Origin: JAXDLH01 sp034666705
GTDB lineage: Bacteria; Chloroflexota; UBA6077; SHYK01
Length of the DNA: 10,341 bases
Direction of reading: 5' to 3'
Assembly: GCA_034666705.1 (NCBI GenBank)
Contig: JAXDLH010000056.1
Coordinates: 1 to 10,341, forward strand
Position 1 is the first letter of the stretch. Every line of letters starts with the position of its first letter. The notes below the pieces were generated by a model. The model ran no database searches. It was not told where the DNA came from and was given only the letters and a program-made list of their open reading frames with translations. The translations under genes were made by a program, and so were the position numbers. This document shows, piece after piece, positions 1 to 6,654 of this stretch.

Positions 1-439
1 GGACCGCGGGCTTGCGGGTGTTGCCGAACGTATCGGTGTCGGTGACCATGCGCACGTGCACCCCACGCGCGGCGGCGGCCGCCATCGCCTCGGCAACGTT
101 GGCCAGGTCGAAGTCGTAGATCGCCACGTCCATCGTCGATTGGGCGCGGTTCATCAGGTCGACGAGTTGCTCGTCGAGGCCGCCATGGTGCGCGGCGCGA
201 TTGTCAGGCACGGTCGGGGCCGTGAATGCGAGCTGGTACCAGGCGCCGGCGACCGTAAAGCTCGTGGGTCCCTGTACCGTCGTCGGCGCATCGCCCTCCG
301 TGATGCTGACGTCTGTCTGAGGCTGCTCGTTGTCGGTATCGTCGTCGAGAAGTCCCTCGGATAGCGCGCGGCCGGCGACGAAGGCGCAGGCGAGCAGCAC
401 CAACAAGACGAGCAGTGTCGATCGAAGATGCCTCATCAT
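1..439 (-). CDS. Secreted phospholipase D-like protein, N-terminal part (3' end outside window)
   Basis: The minus strand reads from an ATG at 439 off the left edge, about 146 residues. Residues 7-22 are a hydrophobic signal or anchor segment with a lipobox-like LLAC at 15-18, so the product is probably exported and perhaps a lipoprotein. An acidic, low-complexity stretch follows (LLDDDTDNEQ), then a domain whose segments STMDVAIYDFDLANVAEAM and GVHVRMVTDTDT match the first strand-helix-strand of PLDc_2-type phospholipase D/nuclease proteins. That superfamily cleaves phosphodiester bonds using HxK(x)4D motifs. No such motif lies within the visible part, so activity cannot be judged. The ATG at 439 overlaps the stop of the upstream gene (ATGA), which points to translational coupling; a second ATG follows directly at 436. 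The fold call is fairly firm, but the substrate is unknown. Confidence 0.75.
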   Translation of the reverse strand, partial: MMRHLRSTLLVLLVLLACAFVAGRALSEGLLDDDTDNEQPQTDVSITEGDAPTTVQGPTSFTVAGAWYQLAFTAPTVPDNRAAHHGGLDEQLVDLMNRAQSTMDVAIYDFDLANVAEAMAAAAARGVHVRMVTDTDTFGNTRKPAV

Positions 440-780
440 GGCCGGGCCTGCAAAATGCCCAGCAGCGCGACCGCGCGGGCCGCGGGGTCGGGTGGGACTG
501 CGCGTAACGCTTCGATCGCTCGTTGGCGGGCGGGCGTTGGCAATTGGGTCCGGCTGAGCCGCGCGAGCTCGGCCACGTCGCCAGATGCAGCAACGTCGGC
601 CAGGACGTTGGCGACGTCGCGCATGTCGGCGATGAGCTCCTCAACCGGGGCCGTGGCGTCGGCTGCCAGCGCCGACGCGCGCTCGGCCAGCCAGTCGAGA
701 ATCGTGGTCCGGGCCTCGGCCGGCAGCGCGGCGAGCAAGCGTTCGTCGTCGGCTACCGCAGCAAAGATACGCTCGGCCAC
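436..780 (-). CDS. Small Ala-rich helical hypothetical protein
   Basis: This is a 114-residue protein, or 119 if started at the GTG at 795. I do not recognise the family. It is rich in Ala, Glu, Asp, Arg and Leu, with heptad-like hydrophobic spacing, few Gly or Pro before the C-terminus, no signal peptide and no membrane segment. It is therefore probably a soluble, mostly alpha-helical cytoplasmic protein. I prefer the GTG at 780 because GGAGG lies 5 nt upstream of it, whereas the GTG at 795 has no clear Shine-Dalgarno. Its TGA overlaps the ATG of the PLD-like gene, so the two are likely translated together, and it may be a partner or regulator of that protein, which is inference only. Confidence is moderate that it is real and low for any function. 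Confidence 0.6.
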   Translation of the reverse strand: MAERIFAAVADDERLLAALPAEARTTILDWLAERASALAADATAPVEELIADMRDVANVLADVAASGDVAELARLSRTQLPTPARQRAIEALRAVPPDPAARAVALLGILQARP

Positions 781-795
781 GTCTGCCTCCGCCAC

Positions 796-886
796 GTCAG
801 CGACCAGATCCGCGCGGGGCGAAGGCTATACTCATGGTTACACCCACGACGCCCCGTACCTCCTCCACCGTGCCCGAGGGTAGCGC
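796..886. promoter_or_regulatory. Divergent intergenic region with a possible -10 element
   Basis: This 91-bp gap separates the divergent small-protein/PLD pair from the MFS gene, so it should hold promoters for both. On the plus strand TATACT (827-832) is a near-consensus -10, but no good -35 lies 16-18 nt upstream. The reverse complement (AGTATA) gives a weaker -10 candidate for the leftward genes. The ribosome binding site of the MFS gene, GAGGG at 876-880, lies 6 nt before its ATG. The promoter reading is tentative. Confidence 0.3.
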
Positions 887-2203
887 ATGCAGGAATCCCC
901 GCGCGGCGACCCTCAAGCGGTGTCGCCGGCCGTTGCCGACATGGTAACAGCCGGCGCCGTCGACGAGGAGCTCGTCGTCCAAGGGTCGACTCGGCTCGGT
1001 ACCTTCTCCTCGCTGAGCTACGTCAACTATCGGCACCTCTGGTTCGGCACGGTATTCATGGCCCTCGGCCAGTGGATTCAGCAGGTCACGCTCGGCTACC
1101 TGATCTATGACATGACCGGCTCACCGGTGCTGCTCGGCTTGCTGAGCACTATTCGCGCGCTCCCTTTTCTGCTCGTCAGCCCGGTCGCCGGCGTGATCGT
1201 CGATCAGGTCGATCGTAAGAAGCTGCTCCTCGTTATGCAGTCGATTCTCGCGGTCAGCGCATTTGCCATGGGCTTCTGGGTGCACACGGGCTTGGTCCAG
1301 GCCTGGCATGTCTTCCTCTTTGCGACGATCACGGCGACTGCGTGGTCAGTCAACCAGCCGCTTCGTCAGACGCTCGTGAACAAGGTAGTCCCGCGTAAGG
1401 CGCTCTCCAATGCGGTCGCGCTGAACTCCATGGGCTTCAACACGACGAAAATTATCGGGCCGGCGCTGGGCGGCTGGCTGATTGAGCTCTTTGGCGAGGC
1501 GGATAACTTCTTCGTGCAGGGCGCGGCGTACATTGGCGTGCTGTTCTCGATTGGCCGGATGCACGTGCCGCCTACGGTGCGCGAGCCCACGCAGAATTCA
1601 GTCTGGAAGAACCTGAAAGAAGGGCTGAGCTACGTCCGGGTAACGCCCGCGGTCCTGGCGCTGATTATCTCGGGACTCGTGCCGAGCGTCATCTTCATGC
1701 CCTATCAGACCCTGATGCCCGTCTTCCAGAAAGACGTGCTGCACGCCGGGCCCGAAGCGCTCGGCTTGATGCTGGCGGCACCGGGTGTCGGAGCTATCGT
1801 GGCCACCCTTGCGCTGGCTACCCTCTCGAGCCGGGTCCGGCGCAAAGGGTACATCCTGCTTGGCGCAATGGCGGCGATGGGATGCTGCCTCATCCTGCTG
1901 GCGCAGGCGACGTCGTTGCCGATCGCGCTCCTAGCGATCGTCGGCGCCGGCGGATTTCAGATCCTATACGCGGCGACGAACATGACGATGCTCCAGCTCC
2001 TGGTGCCTGACGCCTACCTCGGGCGCGTCATGAGTATCTACATGATCAACAGTGGTTTCTCGCCAGCGGGCGCGCTCTTTGGCGGAATCATGACGCAATT
2101 TTTCGGCGCTCCCCTGACGATCGCGCTCCTGGGTGGCATGGTCGTGGCCATGGCCGTCGTGATGTTCTTCCGCAACCCGGAAATGCGCCGGATCGAGACC
2201 TAG
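887..2203 (+). CDS. MFS transporter, MFS_3 / EntS-like exporter family
   Basis: The product is a 438-residue integral membrane protein of the major facilitator superfamily. After a hydrophilic N-terminus of about 43 residues come roughly 12 hydrophobic segments. The loop after the second helices carries an MFS motif A (GVIVDQVDRKK, residues 102-112). The region 157-196, containing PLRQTLVNKVVPR and IIGPALGG, is typical of the MFS_3 branch that includes the enterobactin exporter EntS and macrolide-efflux-like proteins. These are proton-driven exporters, usually of siderophores or drugs; the substrate here cannot be read from the sequence. The ATG at 887 has GAGGG 6 nt upstream. A later Met at residue 19 is possible but lacks comparable support. 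It is the only plus-strand gene in the window and is followed at once by a strong hairpin. The family is firm and the substrate unknown. Confidence 0.9.
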   Translation: MQESPRGDPQAVSPAVADMVTAGAVDEELVVQGSTRLGTFSSLSYVNYRHLWFGTVFMALGQWIQQVTLGYLIYDMTGSPVLLGLLSTIRALPFLLVSPVAGVIVDQVDRKKLLLVMQSILAVSAFAMGFWVHTGLVQAWHVFLFATITATAWSVNQPLRQTLVNKVVPRKALSNAVALNSMGFNTTKIIGPALGGWLIELFGEADNFFVQGAAYIGVLFSIGRMHVPPTVREPTQNSVWKNLKEGLSYVRVTPAVLALIISGLVPSVIFMPYQTLMPVFQKDVLHAGPEALGLMLAAPGVGAIVATLALATLSSRVRRKGYILLGAMAAMGCCLILLAQATSLPIALLAIVGAGGFQILYAATNMTMLQLLVPDAYLGRVMSIYMINSGFSPAGALFGGIMTQFFGAPLTIALLGGMVVAMAVVMFFRNPEMRRIET

Positions 2204-2206
2204 CCG

Positions 2207-2251
2207 CGGAACGGCCCCGCCAGCGTGTGAGAAGCTGGCGGGGCCGTTCCG
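2207..2251. terminator. Perfect 18-bp inverted repeat between convergent genes, likely bidirectional terminator
   Basis: The arms 2207-2224 and 2234-2251 are perfectly complementary over 18 bp, with a 9-nt loop (GTGTGAGAA). The repeat begins 4 nt after the MFS stop codon and ends 13 nt before the stop of the convergent Ser-rich gene. Neither side has a T-tract, so it is not a textbook intrinsic terminator. Its position and strength still make it the likely transcript end, or a 3'-protecting hairpin, for both genes. Confidence 0.75.
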
Positions 2252-2264
2252 GTGACGGGTAGTC

Positions 2265-3197
2265 CTAGAGCTGCCCGCCGTCGCTCAGGTCGGCCGAGTC
2301 GCCGTCCATCGTGAGCGAATCGCCGTTCATGAACGAACCGTCGTCTGCCAGCGAGCTATCGTTGGAGACTGATCCGCCCGGTAGGGAACCATCCACACCG
2401 ATCGCGACCCCGTGATCGGTGTCGACGGCGAGGTCGCCAGACCCGCTGATACTACCCACCGTGACGCTCGCGTTGTCGTCTGCTGAGCCGCTGATCGACG
2501 GCACTGATGGAGCCGATGGCGGCTGAGGCAGCGAGCTTGGGGATACTGTCAAGCTGGTCGATCCAGCGCTCACCATCGCCGAGTCCGAGTTGACGTCGGC
2601 TGCCCCGGAGATAGGGCCAGTCGCACTTGTCGAGCCACTTACCGAGCCGCCGGTGCTGCTGAGGCTAGCCGATCCGGAGCTCGCTGCGGGACCCGAGATC
2701 GAGGTGCTCGCCGAGTTGCCGCTCGTACTGACGGTGCCGGTTGCGGAGCCTACACCCTGAATGGACGTAGATCCACCGCCGGAAACGCTGCCAGTCGTGC
2801 TCATTGGGTGGCTGATCGAGGTCGACGCGCTGCCAGAGCCAGCGGCGCTTGTGCCGCCGACAGCCGCGCTTGCGGCGGGATGGCTCTGCAGTGAACCGCT
2901 CGAGGTCAGCGACGAGTTGGAGCTCGCGGAGCCTCCGACGCTAGCCGCGCTGCCGGCAGTCCCGCTCGCGGAGCCGCTCGCGGTCGACGAGCCGCTCATC
3001 ATGCCGCTCGCTGTGCTGACGGTTCCGCTGGTGGCCACGGAACCGGTCGACACAGCATTCCCACTCGCCGTGTTGCCGGACACCATTGAGGTACCGCTGC
3101 CTGTCGCTGTGATGCCATCGGCAAGCGCCAGATTCGCTGAGCACAGCGCGGCGGTAAGCCCCAGGGCAACGCTCTTGAACCACATTGATCGAGTCAT
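2265..3197 (-). CDS. Secreted Ser/Gly/Thr/Ala-rich low-complexity protein
   Basis: The protein has 310 residues. Residues 1-26 form a classic signal peptide: a basic start, a hydrophobic core, and LALA before DG as a probable signal peptidase I site. Residues 27-220 are almost entirely Ser, Gly, Thr, Ala and Val in short degenerate units of the SGSAS/TGSVS type; SASTSIS occurs twice, at 123-129 and 162-168. My hand count gives about 85 Ser (27%). A short Pro-rich hinge (about 221-233) leads to an acidic C-terminal part (239-310) rich in Asp, Ser and Gly. The only Cys lies in the signal peptide. The start is well supported: GAGGAGAA sits 7 nt before the ATG. No known domain is visible. Composition suggests an extended, possibly glycosylated extracellular or matrix polymer, which is inference. 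It lies 95 bp downstream of another exported low-complexity gene. Confidence 0.8.
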   Translation of the reverse strand: MTRSMWFKSVALGLTAALCSANLALADGITATGSGTSMVSGNTASGNAVSTGSVATSGTVSTASGMMSGSSTASGSASGTAGSAASVGGSASSNSSLTSSGSLQSHPAASAAVGGTSAAGSGSASTSISHPMSTTGSVSGGGSTSIQGVGSATGTVSTSGNSASTSISGPAASSGSASLSSTGGSVSGSTSATGPISGAADVNSDSAMVSAGSTSLTVSPSSLPQPPSAPSVPSISGSADDNASVTVGSISGSGDLAVDTDHGVAIGVDGSLPGGSVSNDSSLADDGSFMNGDSLTMDGDSADLSDGGQL

Positions 3198-3292
3198 CGT
3201 ACAGTTCTCCTCGTGGCGCCCTGGGCAGGGCGCAGTTCGTTTTCTTCGATCTCGTCGGGGTGGCGGGCGCGGAACGCGCCCGGTGGGATCTC
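3198..3292 (-). promoter_or_regulatory. Spacer with two perfect hairpins before the Ser-rich gene
   Basis: Two perfect inverted repeats lie in this 95-bp gap. One is an 8-bp stem with a 3-nt loop (3264-3282), placed 10 nt after the stop of the upstream Pro-rich gene. The other is an 8-bp stem with a 2-nt centre (3216-3233), placed 3 nt upstream of the Shine-Dalgarno (3205-3212). No U-tract follows either stem. They could attenuate read-through, mark mRNA processing ends, or influence translation of the Ser-rich gene. No clear -35/-10 pair was seen. Confidence 0.45.
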
Positions 3293-4600
3293 CTACCCCG
3301 GCGGGGTGAGCACCGGGGGCCCGGTACTCGGAGGAACGTGGACCAAACGCGGCCGAAGCACCGCGCCGGTCGTGATCAGGACCGAGAGAACGAGCGATAG
3401 CGCCGCAGGGCCGGGCGCGCCCGGCCCGCTGGCAGTGATAGAGGCGGGAGTCAGCGCCCGGGGACCCAGGATCAATTGGAGGGGGATCGTTCGGCCAGCT
3501 CCCGCCGCGGGTACCTGGCTGGGGGCAGGCGCAGTCCTACTATCCTGCGTGCCCTGCTCTGCTGCGAAGATAACGTCGATTGAGCCAGTGCTGCTGAGGA
3601 TCGCGCTCAGCCGACCAGTTTGGAGATCCCTCGCGATGTCCGGGGGGGCTGTCGCAATTCCCCACTCTGACCCACCGGAGTCTCCCCTCACCGGATCGAT
3701 GGACTCAATCGCAGAGGGAACCTCGTCAGTCGGATTTGGGGTTGCGTCGACTATGGCGTCGATCGCATCGTTGACCGGACGTGACTCATTAGTAGCAGTC
3801 GCTGGAATCGCCGCGGTGGCCGGCGTGCGGATCCCTCCCGCGTCGCTGGACGCTGCAAGCACCGGCTGTACAAGCCGCGACTGCCCCACCGCGGGATCAG
3901 TTACTACCGCATTGGGCGGTGGAGCCTGTCCGGGACCTCCAGTGGGAACGGGACCTGGAGCTTCTATCGCTACAGATTCCGTCGTTGGCGCCGTTGGGCT
4001 CAGCACCCCGAGGATTGAGGTCGTCGTATCCGAGAGTTGTGGCTCAGTTGGGAGCGCTGCCGCAGGCGACAGGCTGTTCGGAGCCGAGACAAGATCCGTC
4101 GGTGCGCTGGAGGGATTCAGAACGTCGCTTGCCGGTGGCAGTGGAACCGTCACCGGGAGGGGCGACGGTGGGCTGTCCAGCAGTTGCTCTGGCGCTGATT
4201 CGTTTGACTGCAGCGGCGGTACGGCCGCGGGCGGGGCGACCGCACGCGGCGTAGGCGCGGCCCGCGAAGGGCTCGGGACCGGTGCAGATGGGAGCCCGCC
4301 AATCGAGGCCGCCGATGGCCTGACGATCGTCGGTTGCACGTTGGACGCGGGTTGAACCGGTGCGACGACAGTTGGGGCGCTCGGAACCGGCGCTAATTGC
4401 CGCGTTGCGACGGTTGGCACGGCGGGTACACCATGCACCGCGCCAGGGTCGGTCTGCGAGGGCGGCGCAAGCATCTGGGCGGAGGCGGACCCAACCAGTG
4501 AGGTCAGTGCGCAAGCGTTTATCGCCAGCCCAAACAGCCACCCGGCGATCAGACGCCGAGACCGATGCACGAATGCTATGGGTGCGCTGTCGTTGGACAT
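3293..4600 (-). CDS. Exported Pro/Ala/Ser/Thr-rich protein with C-terminal membrane segment
   Basis: From the ATG at 4600 the protein has 435 residues. The N-terminus (HRSRR, then a hydrophobic stretch ending SASA before Q at about residue 41/42) is a signal peptide; a Cys in NAC is a poor lipobox alternative. The mature part is dominated by Pro, Ala, Ser, Thr and Val, with few aromatics, as in disordered wall-spanning or stalk proteins. Near the C-terminus a hydrophobic run (AALSLVLSVLITTGAVL, about 399-415) is followed by RPR and a 20-residue Pro-rich tail. This suggests a membrane anchor or a processed sorting tail, though no LPXTG motif precedes it. I chose 4600 because GGCGGAG lies 8 nt upstream. 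The in-frame ATGs at 4606 and 4645 lack a well-spaced site and would lengthen the signal region. The family is not recognised. The antisense strand is open for more than 1 kb but has no comparable start or signal. Confidence 0.75.
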   Translation of the reverse strand: MSNDSAPIAFVHRSRRLIAGWLFGLAINACALTSLVGSASAQMLAPPSQTDPGAVHGVPAVPTVATRQLAPVPSAPTVVAPVQPASNVQPTIVRPSAASIGGLPSAPVPSPSRAAPTPRAVAPPAAVPPLQSNESAPEQLLDSPPSPLPVTVPLPPASDVLNPSSAPTDLVSAPNSLSPAAALPTEPQLSDTTTSILGVLSPTAPTTESVAIEAPGPVPTGGPGQAPPPNAVVTDPAVGQSRLVQPVLAASSDAGGIRTPATAAIPATATNESRPVNDAIDAIVDATPNPTDEVPSAIESIDPVRGDSGGSEWGIATAPPDIARDLQTGRLSAILSSTGSIDVIFAAEQGTQDSRTAPAPSQVPAAGAGRTIPLQLILGPRALTPASITASGPGAPGPAALSLVLSVLITTGAVLRPRLVHVPPSTGPPVLTPPG

Positions 4601-4671
4601 AGCCATCGCTCCGCCGCATTCAGGGTGGAATCGGAGCGTTAACATGGCGGTGTCGCGGAGTTGCTACGGGG

Positions 4672-6549
4672 TTACGGTCGAAGGGCCTCGACTCCCGCCA
4701 GCAGGAGCCGCTCGGCCATGACGAGCGCGTCTACCGGCCAGCATGGCTCGGGGCGCGGCTGGCGGACGCCCGGGGCGCCGAGCAGCGGCCGACAGGAAAG
4801 GATCAGCCGTTGCCAGCGATTTGGCACCGCAGCTCGCCCGTGCACCGCGCCGAGCAGCGCGCCGGCGATTGCCGCATTGGTATCCGTATCGCCGCCGGCC
4901 ATCACGACCGCTACGATTCCCTCTTCGAGATTCGGAGCGTGAAGCAATTGGTAGAAGGCGTGCTGGAGCGCCACCAGGACCCACCCGTCGTTGCCCGAGG
5001 CCACGACCGGTGGCGCTGAGTCCGCAGCTACGATGGCATCGAGCACGGCCGGTTCGAGATCATGGGCCTTGGCCCACTCCACGGCGAAGCGGTAGACAGA
5101 CTCGGCGGGCTCCCCGGCGCGGATCGCATGGGCCACGGCCACGACGAATATCGCGCAGGCATCCTGGCAGATTGGGTGCGGATGCGTAAGCTCGCTGTCC
5201 GCCCGCGCGGCCGCGGCGAGCAGGGTTGGATTCAACGCATGGCCCCAGATCCCCAGCGAGCTGATCCGCATGAGCGAGCCGTTCGCCTGGCTCACGCTGC
5301 TGGCGGCGCGGTGGGCGACTTCGGCGAGCGGTTCTGTCCGCCGTTCCTGTTGCGCGGCTGCGACCGCAGCGAGCGCCTGGCTGGTCGTCAGCCCGAGGTC
5401 GAATGGGTGTGAGCGATACCAGTAGCCATACGCGGAGGCCGCGGACTCCGGATCGTAGCCTCCGTGCGCGACGATGCTGCGACCAAGGAGCAGCGCGAGC
5501 TCGGAGTCGTCGGTCGGCTGGCCCGCGATCGTATGCCAGACGCCGCCATCGGCAAGATCACGTATTCCTTGCGGAAAGGCCCCCTGGATCGCTGCGGCGG
5601 AGTGGAACTCGACGAGGCTGCCGAGCGCGTCGCCGGCGAGTTGGCCCAGCAGACACCCCTGGCCGCGGCGCAGCAGCGCCGGGTCCGCAACGGCGCGGCC
5701 ACGCTGGAGGCGGAGCTGGCCGTACTCGGTCGGGTAGTCCCGGAGGACGCGCGGGCGGTTTGCGGCTCGCCAATCGCGCGATACGATCTCCGCGGCAACA
5801 CCAGGTGCACCGCCAAAGCAGCCGCGCCCGATACTCGTGCCGTCCGGCCCGTAGGAGACCTGCTCTCCCTCGTGGTTCAGCAGGTCGCCGCCGACCCCTC
5901 GGAGCAGGGCGTGCCCTCCTGCGTAGTCCCAATCGCGCGCGCCTTTGATCGAGCTGCCAAGATCCGCATCCCCGACCGCGGCGAGTGCGAGACGGTAGGC
6001 GATGCTGTTCTGCGCCCGGTAGCGGCCGGGCGCGAGGAGCTCCAGGTTCGCATCCGGCGTGTCGGTGTCGGTCGATAAGAGCGCCACGCAATGGGGTCGG
6101 AGCATGGCGGGCCACGCCGCTCTCGTGACCGGCTCCCCATTGCGTCGCAACGGGCCGCAGCCTTCCGCCCAGGCGATCAAGTCGCCGTCGTCATCAGGCG
6201 CGGTTGGCGAGTACACGACGCCAAGTACCGGCTCGCGGTCGCGCAGCAGGCCGATGGATACGGCACTGCCCCGAGTGCCGAGCACGAAGCCACGTGTGCC
6301 GTCGTTGGGATCCACGAGCCATATGTACTGTGGGGGAGGATCCATGCCGACGCTGCCGGTCTCCTCTCCCAGGTAGCCCCAGTCCGGGAACGCCTTACGC
6401 AGGCGGGAGCGGATCATTTGCTCGGCCTCGGTGTCCACGTCGGCGTGGTCGCCGTCACCCCGTGGACCGCCAGAGTGATGAAAGTCGGCCCGGATCATCG
6501 CGCCCGCATCGAGCACCGCCTGCGTCGCAACCGCGAGCGCGCGGGACAA
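4672..6549 (-). CDS. Fusion: inositol-monophosphatase-family domain + ADP-ribosylglycohydrolase domain
   Basis: One 625-residue cytoplasmic protein contains two enzymes. Residues 1-260 are an IMPase/CysQ-type, Mg-dependent phosphatase: GEE at 61-63, DPNDGT at 80-85 and WD at 207-208 supply the expected metal ligands E62, D80, D83 and D208. Asn82 replaces the usual Ile or Leu of DPIDGT. After a linker (about 261-295), residues 296-620 form an ADP-ribosylglycohydrolase (DraG/ARH) domain: GCLLGQLAGDALG at 298-310, TDDSE at 346-350, NGSLMR at 423-428, THPHP at 455-459 and GGDTDT at 552-557. These include the paired metal-binding acidic sites, so both domains look catalytically intact. DraG-type enzymes hydrolyse alpha-linked ADP-ribose conjugates; IMPase-type enzymes remove phosphate from sugars or 3'(2')-phosphonucleotides. 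There is no in-frame ATG at the start: TTG at 6549 is given, and CTG at 6567, with GGGAG 6 nt upstream, is a good alternative. The gene lies about 105 bp downstream of cobT. The true substrate is unknown. Confidence 0.88.
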   Translation of the reverse strand: MSRALAVATQAVLDAGAMIRADFHHSGGPRGDGDHADVDTEAEQMIRSRLRKAFPDWGYLGEETGSVGMDPPPQYIWLVDPNDGTRGFVLGTRGSAVSIGLLRDREPVLGVVYSPTAPDDDGDLIAWAEGCGPLRRNGEPVTRAAWPAMLRPHCVALLSTDTDTPDANLELLAPGRYRAQNSIAYRLALAAVGDADLGSSIKGARDWDYAGGHALLRGVGGDLLNHEGEQVSYGPDGTSIGRGCFGGAPGVAAEIVSRDWRAANRPRVLRDYPTEYGQLRLQRGRAVADPALLRRGQGCLLGQLAGDALGSLVEFHSAAAIQGAFPQGIRDLADGGVWHTIAGQPTDDSELALLLGRSIVAHGGYDPESAASAYGYWYRSHPFDLGLTTSQALAAVAAAQQERRTEPLAEVAHRAASSVSQANGSLMRISSLGIWGHALNPTLLAAAARADSELTHPHPICQDACAIFVVAVAHAIRAGEPAESVYRFAVEWAKAHDLEPAVLDAIVAADSAPPVVASGNDGWVLVALQHAFYQLLHAPNLEEGIVAVVMAGGDTDTNAAIAGALLGAVHGRAAVPNRWQRLILSCRPLLGAPGVRQPRPEPCWPVDALVMAERLLLAGVEALRP

Positions 6550-6629
6550 CTCTTCAACTTTTTCCAGAGGAGGCTCCCGGTGCAGTCGCCAGTTTGCCGG
6601 ATTCTAGCATCATGGGAAGAAGACACCGG

Positions 6630-6645
6630 CCGGGGCGTGCCCCGG
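6630..6645. repeat. Short GC hairpin between cobT and the fusion gene
   Basis: CCGGGGC, a 2-nt centre and GCCCCGG form a perfect palindrome-like stem 10 nt past the cobT stop. A direct repeat, CCGGATTCTA, occurs at 6597-6606 and 6642-6651 on either side of the spacer. No U-tract follows, so termination is possible but unproven. The rest of the 105-bp gap shows no convincing promoter. Confidence 0.4.
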
Positions 6646-6654
6646 ATTCTACGA

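Noticed and set aside
887..2203. Drug-resistance role for the MFS protein
   Set aside because: MFS_3 members export siderophores, drugs or other compounds. No neighbouring siderophore or resistance genes are present, so no substrate is assigned.
2761..3309. A 182-residue plus-strand open frame opposite the Ser-rich gene
   Set aside because: Its Leu/Pro/Glu-rich composition is the mirror of Ser/Gly/Thr codons on the minus strand, which carries a clear signal peptide and GAGGAGAA site.
3213..4355. A 380-residue plus-strand open frame opposite the Pro-rich gene
   Set aside because: It has no signal peptide, recognisable domain or good ribosome binding site. An antisense frame stays open because Pro/Ala/Ser codons in GC-rich DNA read as Gly/Ala/Ser/Arg on the other strand. 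The minus-strand frame has a Shine-Dalgarno and a signal peptide.
6597..6651. Direct repeat CCGGATTCTA flanking a hairpin, resembling a mini mobile element
   Set aside because: The repeats are only 10 bp, no terminal inverted repeats or target-site pattern is present, and the unit is too short to support a mobile-element call.
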